NCBI GenBank assembly: GCA_009801015.1
Contig: VHZZ01000028.1
Location: forward strand, 503,622 to 536,786
Direction of reading: 5' to 3'
Origin: Silene noctiflora
Taxonomy: Eukaryota > Streptophyta > Magnoliopsida > Caryophyllales > Caryophyllaceae
DNA: 33,165 nucleotides
Positions within the stretch are counted from its first letter, which is position 1, and the number at the start of each line of letters is the position of its first letter. The notes below the pieces were generated by a model. The model saw only the letters and a list, made by a program, of their open reading frames with translations, made no database searches and was not told where the DNA came from. This document shows, in pieces, positions 1-15,422 of the stretch. The position numbers were made by a program, and so were the translations under genes.

Positions 1-99
1 TTAGTAAAAACAATTAAATTATCATAATTTCCTTATTTAAAAAGATGCTTTTTGGAGGGAAAACATGTGAATTCACCTATTCTTTTAGTATATAGGGGA
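1..99 (-). mobile_element. Helitron-like element, 5' terminal piece (copy H0)
   Basis: The minus strand begins TCCCCTATATACTAAAAG directly after a host A. This is the same 5' terminus as the better preserved copies at 1841-2250, 11116-11694, 11695-12009 and 24912-25208. The rest of the element lies outside the window, so its 3' hairpin and CTAG end cannot be seen. Assignment rests on similarity to those copies. Confidence 0.55.
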
Positions 100-1448
100 T
101 GAGTATGGTATCTTTAATACAAATTTAATTGAGCGTAAATTTTTTTGAGCTTTTAAAAATTTTGATTTACATTTAAATTTTTTAGGTGTTAAAATTAAAA
201 TCTTATTGAGTTTATATGTATTATTTTTGAGTTTCAATATAATATTTTTGAGTTAATTTTATTTTTTTTAATAAAGACGCTCTAATTCTTTTCAATAAAG
301 TTCGTAAAATGTACATATAAGCTCAAATCCTTTGCTATAAAACTCCAAATCTATACTAGCGGATGCATACAACTGATTTTATGGTCCACTAATTGTAATA
401 TACTCCCATAAAATCATTGAATAGGTTATGATAATTAACTAACATTTTGGCGAAAATGATTTTCTGACATGGTATTAGAATTCCGTGACACATGCATGAA
501 TACCACGTGGGAGAGGGGAATTTGGGTGGCGGGGAGTGAATATTTATGTTGGGAAGGTGGTGTCTGGTGAAAGGGCGGTGAGTGGGGTAAAAGGTGGGGG
601 ATGAAGGTTGACGAAGGTATTGTGGTGGGGTAGGGTGGAGTCGCCAATGGAAAGCCGGAGTGAGGGGGTGATGTATGTGGGTAGGGCAAAGCTCCCAGCA
701 AAAAGCCGAGGGTGAGGGTTAGGGTGTCGAGAAGGGTGGTGGTGGTGTGGTGGATGTTGGTGATGAATGGAGGGGAATAAAGAGATTTTTGAAGTTATAA
801 AAAAAACTCTTTACAAACTCAATTATATTTTTTTAGATTTATAAAACAATGTGTAGATAACATAAATCATATTCACGAATGGATGATTAAGCATTCTAAA
901 ATGGTGACGTTTGTCTTTATTTTATATTGTAGAGCAATTCATATGCATTTCTTCATATTTAGTACAATTTTATAAACTACATATGTTTTTTAAAGTAATA
1001 ATTAAAGGTATTATGGTAATTATTTCCTAGGGTAAGTCGTTATATTTAGTACAATTTTATAAACTACAAGTAATAAATGATGTACGGAGTAAATTTTATT
1101 TCGACGAATATTATGTTTTTTTGACAATGCGATAATTCTTAAGTGTAGACAAGTAATCAATCTGATAATTAAATTTGAGTTTAAAATAAAGATATACATT
1201 TTAGTTGGACAAGCTTCATCAAATTGAGACATCATTTCAAACAACTATACAAATTAAATTGAATTAAATCATACAAAACTCGAAAATAAAAGACATGTAA
1301 GGGCGTCAATAATACTTCGCTTCCTTAATAGTTAATACGAAGTATGACATAGTAATAAAAAATTTCAATCGTCTAACTATTCGACCCAATTCTCTAATTA
1401 AACAACCTACAAATATACAAAATTTGGATGTAATTAAATCGATATTCA
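100..1448. other. Intergenic, no gene seen; G-rich patch
   Basis: No supportable gene. The stretch holds AT-rich sequence, the LTR-like repeat copy at 389-538, and a strongly G/T-skewed patch at about 530-770 rich in GGTGGGG and GGGTGAGGGTTAGGG-type runs. The proline-rich frame opposite that patch is a composition artefact. Confidence 0.6.
389..538 (+). repeat. Dispersed repeat copy A, probable old LTR-retrotransposon fragment
   Basis: About 150 bp closely similar, in the same orientation, to 4911-5048. Both share a block beginning AATATACTCCCATAAAATC, a TTGGCGAAAATGATTT block, a TGGTATCAGA-like block and GGGAGAGGGGAATTTG. TGGTATCAGA resembles the initiator-Met tRNA primer-binding site that follows the 5' LTR in Ty1-copia elements, so these may be LTR-to-leader junction relics. 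It is a broken fossil; no element genes are visible nearby. Confidence 0.4.
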
Positions 1449-3428
1449 TCATTCATAATCGCTATCCTTCCATCCTCCAATATCATCACCATCTTCGTCA
1501 TCCATCATTGCCTATTCATAATAAAAGTCGTTATTAATTTCAAAATAAATATTGATCGATCAACTAATATTAATTATATTAGTGATTCTCACTGGATCAG
1601 ACCGAATGAATACGTACCTCGCAAGTAAATTTAACACCAATTTTAATGTCACCACAATAATTTCCATTAGCTGCATCCAATCTATATTTGGTCGTACGCA
1701 TGTCATAAGATCCCTTCTCTACTCCCAAGGATAATAGATCATCCACATGAATCCTTTATTTTACAAGAACATAATATGTTAAAACATAATTTTAAAAAAT
1801 TAATTGTGAATTAAATAAGATTATTTAAGTATTAATTAAACTAGTATAGATCCCGCGCAATGCGCNGTATATATAGAGTATTTATTTTTTAGAGTATTAT
1901 TTATAATGAAAAACTAAAGCTATAAAAGGTGTATTTTATGAAATCTATATTTTTTTTTACTATAAAATTCACGATTTTATATAATATTGCATTTAATGAA
2001 AAATTTAACAACTTAGTTTATAGTTTAACATCAATTTTATATTATTTTAATGAGAAATCATAATTTTGAATTTAATTATAAGATTAAAGTTTAATTATAA
2101 GATTATATTTTAATAAAAATATAATATTTAAAGAAATAAAGTTTTACTTGTTTCTTTATTTAGATATAATAATTTAAAGAAATAAAGTATTTAGGGGGGA
2201 AACTTGAGCGGGAAAAATCATAACTTTGTTAATCTTTTAGTATATAGAGAATTAAGCTTACGTAGTTTGGCCAAGAAAATCATCGGAACTAAAGGTGTCA
2301 TGGTCCATGACCTTGAAGGTTAGCTTATAGTCCCTTCCCGAGCCGGGATATTCCGCCCTAAATTTCAATTTCTGGTTCCACCTTGGGTTTCGGCCTTGTC
2401 CTGCCATTTCACATTTATATTTTATTAATTTTAATATTCGGGCTATTTTTATTTATGTATAAATAATCGAAAATTATAATTTTAAGGTTTCTTAGTGTAA
2501 AGCTTTACACAAATAAAATTACCTGTTGCAATTGTTGTCTTTCGCTCTTGGCCTTTGTAGTAAACCAAAACATAAGGATCAATTTTATCTGTGACAAAAA
2601 AAAAACATAGAATGTCGATAAAAATTCACAAATTTTTAAGAGAAACGGTCTTTTATTAATGTTAACGGCCTTTGCAGTATGAAGGACAGATACAAGTAGG
2701 CTCACAAGTTGCAAAAATTATATGGAGAAATAATTGATACTTGAAAATTACTCAAAAACTTCTGAGAGACGGTCTCTCAATAGCGTTATTGAGAGACCTC
2801 TCACATGATGGGGTGGGGGACCCACTGTTTTTTCTATTTTCTTATTATGTCTCTCACTAAATTAGTGAGAGACGGTCTCTCACGAGACCTACTGTGAAAA
2901 TTATAGCTCTTGGTGGTACTTAATTTTCATCATTGAAGATACCCATATGAGTAGGGTAATATTGGCATTGACGAGTTTTAAACACCAACTGGTCTTCCTT
3001 AAGACGGGTCATTTTGGTCTAAAATAATAAGTCGAGATTTTAAGACCAGCTAGACCATTATGGATAAATTTAATCATAAAATATTCACAAAAACCGTTTT
3101 TTTGAAAAGACAATATGGTCTATTTGAAACAAAAATTTGTGTTTGTTTACATAATTATGAGTATATACTTATAATTTCGACAACTAAGTTAGCTGACTCT
3201 TGAGTCTTGAAATTGCATGTTAATGTATCTATACTTTTTTACAAATCAAGAAAAATATTAACTAAAAACATCATCTAAATTTTAAAACACGAAACGAAGA
3301 AATAAAACGGAATAATTTGATAATAAATAAATAAATAAATAAATAAATTAACAAAACTTACCAAGAAAATCAGTGTGAGGAAGACCATGAGCCTCGACCA
3401 ACAATATTTCCAACATTCCTCGAGCCAT
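1449..3428 (-). CDS. C2-domain protein, PP16 / elicitor-responsive ERG1-like
   Basis: Five exons, read right to left: 3362-3428, 2523-2588, 2262-2400, 1618-1753, 1449-1511. All introns are GT-AG, all phases join, and the product is 156 residues, close to the roughly 150 usual for small plant C2 proteins (16-kDa phloem protein, rice ERG1). The protein opens MARGMLEILLVEAHGL. Candidate calcium-loop aspartates are D20 and D26 (DKIDPYVLVYY) and D77, D79 and D85 (VMDHDTFSSDDFLGQT). The C2 fold fills almost the whole chain (TIHVDDLLSLG at about 91-101, CGDIKIGVKF near 127-136), followed by an acidic tail EAMMDDEDGDDIGGWKDSD. Family members bind phospholipid in a calcium-dependent way, and PP16 relatives move in phloem; both are family knowledge, not shown here. 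Intron 1 holds a 144-bp MITE and intron 3 is mostly a Helitron. The reading frame is intact, so the gene is probably functional. Confidence 0.88.
1841..2250 (-). mobile_element. Short non-autonomous Helitron (copy H1) in C2-gene intron 3
   Basis: On the minus strand the element starts TCTCTATATACTAAAAG and ends with a small GC hairpin (GCGCATTGCGC), then GGGATCTATACTAG followed by host T. TC start, a 3' hairpin about 10-15 nt from the end, a CTAG terminus and no target duplication are Helitron hallmarks. The base before the 5' end is T rather than the expected A, so the left boundary may be off by one or mutated. No coding capacity. It fills 410 of the 508 bp of the intron; its edge lies 11 bp from the splice donor. 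Confidence 0.7.
2751..2894 (+). mobile_element. 144-bp fold-back MITE (copy M1), 9-bp target duplication
   Basis: Flanked by a perfect 9-bp direct repeat TGAAAATTA (2742-2750 and 2895-2903). The ends are built from hairpins: TGAGAGACGGTCTCTCA is palindromic, GGTCTCTCAATA pairs with TATTGAGAGACC, and GTCTCTCACTAA pairs with TTAGTGAGAGAC. A second 144-bp copy lies inverted at 31409-31552 with its own 9-bp duplication. A 9-bp duplication points to the Mutator-like superfamily, although the outermost bases are only weakly inverted. It sits in intron 1 of the C2 gene. Confidence 0.85.
3322..3350. repeat. AAAT microsatellite
   Basis: Six to seven uninterrupted AAAT units inside intron 1 of the C2 gene, just downstream of its first exon. 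Confidence 0.85.
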
Positions 3429-3869
3429 ATTTCCGACCTTTTTTTTTGCTAATTGTTTTGGCTACGATTTATCTTGTATTTAAATTTCTTATTTTTTTGG
3501 TATTTAAAAATACAAATTATCTTGTATTTAATTTTCTTATTTTTTTTAGTAACTAATTTAAAATACAAATTATTTTGTAATTAATTTTATTATGAGATTA
3601 ATTTTCCAAGAACCTAAAAACCTTATATTAATAATTTGATCTTTAAATTATGAGGATGTATATATATAGTGTAATGTAGTAGGTCAATTGTCAATATGTA
3701 TTGAGCTTGACAGAGTAGAAGAAGTCAAATTAATTCAATATAGTCAACAAGACTTGGTCAAACGCAGCCTAGCTTAATTAATTCAATTTAAAAAAAAAAA
3801 AAAAAAAAAAAAAATTTCATGTGTTCTTGCTTGATTTGTTTTAACCTTGTTGGAATTTCATTATGGAAC
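3429..3869. promoter_or_regulatory. Upstream region of the C2 gene, AT-rich
   Basis: The non-coding stretch upstream of the minus-strand C2 gene start. It contains a TATATATATA run near 3659-3668, about 235 bp upstream of the ATG, that could serve as a TATA box, and an A-run at 3790-3814. No other element is recognisable. Confidence 0.3.
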
Positions 3870-4348
3870 TTTTTTTTTTTTTTTTTTAATTATGAAAAAG
3901 AAGGCTGAAGCCGATTACATAGCTATGGATCAAGTAACACTTATTTCTTGAACATCCCGAGCCATCGCGTTTTGGTTCCCGGGTGGAGGGATGTGAAGCT
4001 CATGGTCACCAAAAGGAAATGTCAATGCCATCTTCGATAGTTTGTCCGCGCTGAAATTAACTTCGCGATAGACGTGTCAAATCAAATACTGTTTGCCTTA
4101 AAGCAGCCGCTTACAATCCTTGATAAGAGCCCCGTAAAATAGATTATCAATCTAGATGAGGTTTACTGCCACTTGTAAGTTAGAGTCAATGATAAGTTGT
4201 TCCAAGCCTATCCTGCGTGCCAAATTCAGACCAAACCACACCCCACCAGTTAGCATCACTATAAAATGTCCAAGATTTATCAGGAAACCAAATATTCAAT
4301 TGCCTACACTCATTGGACCAGGATTACCTTTAGACCATCGGTCAACAT
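3870..4348 (-). mobile_element. LINE 3' end, RNase H remnant with poly-A tail
   Basis: Read on the minus strand this ends in an 18-nt A tail (T-run 3870-3887). Upstream of the tail are peptides of the RNase H domain that closes many plant L1-type LINE ORF2 proteins: GLNLARRIGLEQLIIDSN, then EVNFSADKLSKMAL and HELHIPPPG. Two or more in-frame stops separate these blocks, so the copy is dead. It is 5'-truncated, like most LINE insertions. The hAT MITE at 4349-4779 directly abuts its upstream end, and no LINE sequence is recognised beyond the MITE. No LINE target duplication was found. Confidence 0.65.
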
Positions 4349-4779
4349 TAGGGATGACAATGGGTCGGATCCATATCCATATCCATACCCGATCCATATC
4401 CAAAAATTTTAAAATCCATACCCGATCCATTATACTTTTTACAAATCCATACCCGCTCCAAATCCATACCTAATTCACCATATAGTCCAAAACCCAATCT
4501 GAAACTTGATTTGACTACATAAAAAATAAATCTTATATAAAAAAATTGAAATTTCAAGTTTAATAAAGCCTAAATTTTTAAAAATATCCAATTGGATCGA
4601 GTTCGGGTATGATGATTGGATCGGGTTTGAATTTAATTCGGGTTTTCCAATAGTGAATATGGATATGAGTTCTTAAATAGTGGGTCGGGGATGAGTGTTT
4701 AAAGGGTGGGTTTTGATCGAATTTTTTCCTTCAATTCGATTCGGATTCGGTGCAGTTTGGGCCATAATTGTCATCCCTA
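4349..4779. mobile_element. hAT-type MITE, 431 bp, 8-bp target duplication
   Basis: The terminal inverted repeats are TAGGGATGACAAT on the left and its complement ATTGTCATCCCTA on the right. Both ends are flanked by the identical 8-mer GTCAACAT (4341-4348 and 4780-4787). Eight-base duplications with TAGGG-type ends are characteristic of hAT elements. Just inside the left end are several degenerate ATCCATACCCGATCC units. No transposase is encoded; open frames here are shadows of the repeat. Confidence 0.9.
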
Positions 4780-4910
4780 GTCAACATTTAATTTAATGGT
4801 GTTTCTATGTGGAGGTTTCCATTTTAATAATTGTGTCTTTTCATTTTAATTGGGAGAATTACTCCTAGTTTGGTGTTTGACTTCAATATAGATTAACAAA
4901 TTAAGATGAC

Positions 4911-5048
4911 TAACCATAATATACTCCCATAAAATCATTCAATAGGTTTCGATAATTAATAACGTTTTGGCGAAAATGATTTCCTCACATGGTATCAGAA
5001 TTCAGTGACAACACTTAAATCCCTCATGGGAGAGGGGAATTTGAGTGG
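4911..5048 (+). repeat. Dispersed repeat copy B, probable old LTR-retrotransposon fragment
   Basis: Second copy of the 389-538 repeat, with TGGTATCAGA at the primer-binding-like position and the same GGGAGAGGGGAATTTG downstream block. The better preserved TGGTATCAGA makes an LTR/leader relic more plausible than for copy A. It is a broken fragment with no internal genes. Confidence 0.4.
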
Positions 5049-5460
5049 TCATTTTTTCGTCATGCAAGGCTATCACAAGACCGTCTCAGTTAACCCAGTT
5101 ATGGTCAGACGAGGGAAGAAGTAAAATCCAAAGTAGCATCAAACCCTGGTAGGGATATAGGATTACTCTATAAGGACTGCAAATGCAATCAAGCCTTCGG
5201 GGAGACTCATAAATACTCTCTTTTTTTTTTTCGTTCTGGAAAAAAAAGTTTCTCGAAGATTTAACAAGACTGAAAATGATGTACTTCAGGTAAAATAATC
5301 CTGTCAAAAATGTCAGGTTATTTAGCTACATGATAGCCAACAGCATGACTACTGTGTTCAAGTACAAAGAGGTTATTCTGTCCAAAACCAGGTTCAGCGA
5401 AACAGTATCTGGTCCATACTAAAGCTCGGAAGCTCCAAAAATCACATACCCGTCGCAGAT
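5049..5460. other. 3' flank of the TPI gene
   Basis: No gene of its own. It should contain the 3' untranslated region and polyadenylation site of the minus-strand TPI gene, and includes a T-run at about 5219-5231. The ACCGTCTCA-type scrap near 5079 recurs around the window (24473, 25580, 29773) and probably comes from a MITE family. Confidence 0.45.
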
Positions 5461-10904
<5,444 letters not shown>

Positions 10905-11115
10905 GATTAAGAGGAAGATTATCAAGGATTGGAGAAGGAAATTTGATGATTTTTAAGTGGTTAGGTTTTGAGTTGTGTATTGTGTGTGATCGGAAATAAA
11001 TTTGTGATCTGTCACTGTGGGGTTACTTTACTACTTTGTTGTTCATTGGTGGTTGAAACTGGCTGTCGTTTCGGGTATCTCGTGAGCTATTTTGACTTTA
11101 TCGGTTTAATTTATA
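10905..11115. promoter_or_regulatory. TPI 5' leader and upstream region
   Basis: The sequence immediately upstream of the TPI ATG on the minus strand. It should hold the 5' untranslated region and core promoter. No unambiguous TATA box or other motif was recognised before the Helitron at 11116. Confidence 0.35.
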
Positions 11116-11694
11116 CTAATATGGATCCCGTGCATAAATGCACGGTATGCCGGTATTTATAAATCATTTATTTTATAGAACATTATTTATAAATTTTAAA
11201 ATTGACAAATCATTAATTTTTCATATTTTAATATGAGAATAAAAAATTTAATGGAAAACTAATCAAAAGAATGGAATAAAGTCATAAAATTTGTATTTTA
11301 ATGAATATTTTTACCGTAAAACTAAAGATTTCAATTTATAAATTTTCTTAAATAATTTTAATGAATTTTTTGTCATAAAATTAATAATTTCAGTTCATAA
11401 TTTTTTTATACAAATTAAGTACGTATTAAGTTTTTTTTTATGTGAAACTAGTGATATCAATTATGGGGTTTTTATATTTGAATTCTTAGATTCTTAGATT
11501 TATTTATACCAGTTTTGTTTTATTTTAGTTAAATGATTATAATTTAGTTTAAAAATATTATAGTGATTAAAAGTTTAAATCTTAATTAAAAGATAATAAT
11601 TTTAAAAAATAATAATATATTGTTTCCTTACTTAATCGGATTCCTTTTGGAGAGAAATTTTTTGAGAAGTTTTATTCTCTTAGTATATAGGAGA
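11116..11694 (-). mobile_element. Non-autonomous Helitron (copy H2)
   Basis: The minus strand starts TCTCCTATATACTAAGAG and ends with the perfect inverted repeat CCGTGCATTTATGCACGG, then GATCCATATTAG followed by host T. The TTAG terminus is a variant of CTAG, within the CTRR rule. Its 5' T is directly preceded by the CTAG end of copy H3. 579 bp, AT-rich, no coding sequence. It lies between the TPI promoter and PSF2. Confidence 0.75.
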
Positions 11695-12009
11695 CTAGTG
11701 TAGATTCCGCGCAAAAGCGTAGATTTTTTAGATAAAAAAGTAAGAAAATTTGATAATAATTATATTTATTTTATTTTTAAAAGGGTAGAGAATTTACTTT
11801 GTTAATATAAAAGCTAAATAATAATTTATGAAAAATTATGACCATAATTACAACTAATATCTATGGTTTATAATTTATTAGGAATTAAATATTGTGTAAC
11901 ACAAAATATAGATAGTGAGCTCAATTAATTAGAATGCAAATATTTTATAGAGGAGTGTCAAATAGGTAGGAAAATTTAGAGCTTTGTTAATCTTTTAATA
12001 TATAGGGTA
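11695..12009 (-). mobile_element. Non-autonomous Helitron (copy H3), head-to-tail with H2
   Basis: The minus strand runs from a degenerate TACCCTATATATTAAAAG start after host A to CTACACTAG, which abuts the first T of copy H2. It is closely related to copy H4 (24912-25208) through most of its length: both contain ATTAACAAAGCTCTAAATTT, ACCTATTTGACACTC and TAATTGAGCTCACTATCTAT. The hairpin near its 3' end is damaged. The layout fits insertion of H3 at the A/T junction marking the 5' end of H2. Confidence 0.75.
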
Positions 12010-12756
12010 TTTCTGGATTGAAGTGGGAGATTCAATTTCCATTGAATTGAAATATAATAATATATTCATGTTGGTATGCCATTTATAAACATCATTTTAA
12101 GTCCTCAAAGAAGTTGGTGGTCTGCCCTAGCATTGTATTGGATTGGGTAAGACCTACCCTGTAACCTATATTTTTACATACCAGAAAAAAAAATTATATT
12201 TCTCGATAAGCTTTACATAGACCGGACTTAAATACTCCTATCTCGTTTATTTACATTGAAATTGTCGGAGTTGAGTTTTGTGCATTAAATTGATTAAGTT
12301 GCTATGATTTAAAATGATGAACCTCAATAAACTATGAAATTTGAACTAAAATGAATTTATATGCTTATACCCCGAATTTAAACTGAGTTATTAAATGTAA
12401 TTGAACAAAATTTATATAGTCTAAACTAAACTTATCTCCAAAAGAACAACCTAATTTTTTGTGAGTTTTGTTCAAACTATTAAAATTGTTTTTTCACTAA
12501 TTTGAATAAAATTTTAGTGGGGTAAAATTGTTATCTCATTGAAAAAAAGATAATATATAAGATAATTATGTGTTTTTTATCTTCTACATAATAAACCTTA
12601 TTTTCAACAAAAACTTGAAAAACGCCTTTAATTGGGGCAAACTCACAACAACGAGTTCCGAAAGTGACGATTTTTTAAATTTTCTTTTTGGGTCAAAAAC
12701 TCAAAACGGACCATTTGCTCGCTCCCATTTGACCATTTCCGCTCCCCAGCCATCTA
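12010..12756. other. Region upstream of PSF2, no gene seen
   Basis: AT-rich sequence between Helitron H3 and the PSF2 proximal promoter. The 68-codon frame at 12570-12776 overlaps the promoter and has no family resemblance. Confidence 0.5.
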
Positions 12757-12757
12757 C

Positions 12758-12781
12758 TTCCCGCCAAATTAATTAGGGTTT
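12758..12781 (+). promoter_or_regulatory. E2F-type site and telo-box upstream of PSF2
   Basis: TTCCCGCCAAA at 12758-12768 fits the plant E2F/DP consensus found in promoters of S-phase genes. TAGGGTTT at 12774-12781 is the telo-box (AAACCCTA on the other strand), often found with E2F-type elements in genes of cycling cells. Both lie about 215-240 bp upstream of the PSF2 start, in or near its 5' leader, which agrees with G1/S-regulated expression of a replication gene. Confidence 0.65.
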
Positions 12782-12850
12782 TACAAATTTGAAGCCAGAA
12801 AAATCCCCAAATTCTTGCCGATAACTTCATTTAATTTCACTAAAAATAAG

Positions 12851-12993
12851 GTATTTCATCATAAATTTATCTTAATTAAACCTCAATGTTGTTTAATTTT
12901 GTTTGTTTCATCCTCAATTGATCGATCTACTACAATTGTTACACTCGAATTTGCTCTACTTTTTGATTTTATTGTTTTTGATCATTTTTCCAG
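12851..12993 (+). other. Probable 5'-UTR intron of PSF2
   Basis: A donor AAATAAG|GTATTT at 12850/12851 and a pyrimidine-rich acceptor TTTTTCCAG at 12993 bracket 143 bp ending two bases before the PSF2 ATG. This is the usual arrangement for a leader intron. Inferred from splice signals alone. Confidence 0.5.
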
Positions 12994-12995
12994 TA

Positions 12996-15422
12996 ATGGC
13001 TGGTCAATCTGATCCTGAATCGTCAGTATTTTCAGCAGCTGAGGTATTCTTCGAATTCTTTTAGTTCAATTCAGTTCAATTTGCTGATTATTTTGATTGT
13101 GTAAACCCTAACTTAGTTCATTTTAATTGGAAGTAGATGGAATTCTTAGCTGAAGATGAAATTATCGAAATTGTGCCGAATATGAGAATGGAGCCTCTTA
13201 ATTTAATTTCGGTAAACTTAGTCTAACGCTCTAATTTATTGTTTTCGTTTATTTATTATCATTTGATTTGAATAGAAAGGTTAGATCTTTGTTGTGTGTT
13301 TATTTTGTATGTGTGTATGTTTGTTAGGGTGATTACGGCCCGTTCCGTCCACAAATAGCAACCAAGGTACCCTTATGGCTTGCTGTGGCACTGAAGAAAA
13401 GAGGCAAGTGTACGATTCGACCACCTGAGTGGATGTCACTTGGTGAGTACTTTCAGTTGTGCGTACTCAAATGTACGGAGTAATATTGTTTTTCTTTGCT
13501 TCCTTTAATTGTTCTGTGATCTTAAATGCTGATATATTGGGATGTAGTAGTCAAGCAATGACTGCTTACCTGTGCTCTAAAAAGTTCGTCTTGATGTCGC
13601 TATGTAGGAAGGCAATGGTTTCATATGTATTTGAGTTGTTCGTATTTGCTCCTATATTGCAGTGTGACAATTTTGGGAGCTTATTCTTAGCTGAACTCTT
13701 AATATGTTATATTTAGATAAATTAGTGTTTTCATGCTCTTAAAAATAGCCAAAACTAGATTCATAGGTCACAAATGAGCTATATGCTAGTATCATTATGT
13801 CATGAAGCACGTTTTGGGATTTGTTAAAAAAAGATTCACCTCAAGCCTCGAGTTTCTGTGATACGAATTTTCTAAAGCGATTAATGAAGTTACAACATCA
13901 GGATGAATAGACTTCAGGATGAATAGTGTAGTACTAGTTTGTGAAACACCAGCTTCTTGATGTGTTACCCTGTAGGGGGAGTACCTTACAGATTTGGTTC
14001 TGTTTCATTAACCTGAATGTTGCGGCATGTGAATTGTATCATTTATCTAAAGTCTGGTGGCAGCAGCGCTGCAGCAGATATCTGCTTGTCTCATTTGGTT
14101 TAATGTGCTTCTCTTTAATGAATCTATACTTCTCTAAATCGGTCTGTTTGAATTTGATATCTACTCTATGTAAGACAAAGTTATGACGTATATCTACTCT
14201 TTTTTCCATCATCAGAAAAGCTAACAGAAGTATTGGAAGCTGAACGAGATTCTCCAAAGGAATTTCAGCCACTACCTTTCCATTATGTGGAAATTTCCCG
14301 GCTTCTTTTTGACCAGTTAGTGCTTATAAGCTATAATGTCAGTTCCGTGAGTTCATTGCTTTTTATTGCATGAGTTGAAACTCATTTTTTTGTTTTGTTT
14401 TATGCCACAGTGCTAGGGATGACATTCCTGACATATACATGGTCAGTTCAGGATCTCTTGGAAGTTAAAAGCGTTAAAATTCCTGTATTTGAACCCCTAA
14501 TAGATTCGTGTATACATAATATGTAGGTGAGATCTCTAACTGAAGACATTAGGGATGTCAGATTCCATAAGGTTGAGTCTGGCCTGGAGACGATATCGTC
14601 TAGAACACTTGCTGTGAAGGTATTCTTTGTTGCTTCAGTCTAAGTATACAGCTTCTTGTTTTTATCCCTTATCCTTTTTTAAATACGTAGTTCTATGAAG
14701 TCTGAACTGTAAAAAATAATTTCTTGGTGCCATCCTCTTGATACCAGCTTAAAAATCTCTCTGCCATGGAGGTGAATATAGTGCGTCCATTTGTCGTGAG
14801 GACGCTTCAGGCATTCTATAAGCATGACAGTCCAGAGATGATTCAGCAACCAGTACAAATGTCCAGTGGAGGACCTCAAGTAGCTGACCGCGGACCAAGG
14901 GTAAGTTGTCACGTTTTGCTAGTCTATATGTACAATTCCATACTTCAAGTCGGGAAATAAGTTCATAATAGTGTGTTCACTCCATGTTTCATTCTCTACA
15001 CATCATATCTTTGACAATAGAGCTTGAGCAATATTATAAATCACCATTTCTTCAAAACATAAAATATATAGAAGCAGCCATTCTAAGATCCGCCACAGCA
15101 ACGTAAAGTAGAAATAGTAGGGTTTTTTGAATTTACGCTTAGGAAGATGGAAATATCTAAACTTTTTAACTTTTTTTCAAAGAGTAACCTCGCAAAATTC
15201 ACAAGAGACATCATCGAGTACATGCTCTCACATTCTCCGTGAATCTCTCCCTGTCCATGCGAAACTGAAACTGGGTTATTTATGACGTACTGTGGTTATC
15301 TTGCATTGAAGCAGTTGCTTAGTTGCATACATGTTGCTTATCAATTGATAAAAACGGAACTGGGTTATTTACTGAGCTGATTGGGTTCTCTCCATCTACA
15401 GAGGGACTTGCGACGTCGCTAG
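12996..15422 (+). CDS. PSF2: DNA replication complex GINS subunit PSF2
   Basis: A subunit of the GINS tetramer (SLD5, PSF1, PSF2, PSF3) which, with CDC45 and MCM2-7, forms the CMG helicase at replication forks in the nucleus. Eight exons: 12996-13043, 13137-13211, 13328-13442, 14216-14315, 14411-14441, 14527-14619, 14748-14900, 15402-15422. All are GT-AG and in phase, giving 211 residues, the expected length for plant PSF2. Conserved stretches include [14 protein letters not shown] near 18-31 and [20 protein letters not shown] from 42, both in the small N-terminal domain. The helical domain carries [20 protein letters not shown] (about 98-117), [15 protein letters not shown] (124-138) and [12 protein letters not shown] (158-169). 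The start is the only ATG in frame and follows an acceptor by two bases. A possible 3'-UTR intron runs from 15452 to about 15712. No defect seen. Confidence 0.95.
13443..14215. other. PSF2 intron 3
   Basis: 773-bp intron between exons 3 and 4. Open frames of 77-85 codons on both strands have no family resemblance, and no mobile element was delimited. Confidence 0.6.

Noticed and set aside
435-701. 88-codon proline-rich frame on the minus strand
   Set aside because: It is opposite a G/T-rich low-complexity patch and begins in the LTR-like repeat. No domain, no splice structure.
4156-4557. Open frames of 105 and 69 codons
   Set aside because: They run through the LINE tail and the ATCCATACCCGATCC units of the hAT MITE; the histidine/isoleucine repeats are a by-product of the DNA repeat.
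12570-12776. 68-codon frame upstream of PSF2
   Set aside because: Overlaps the promoter with the E2F site; AT-biased composition and no similarity.
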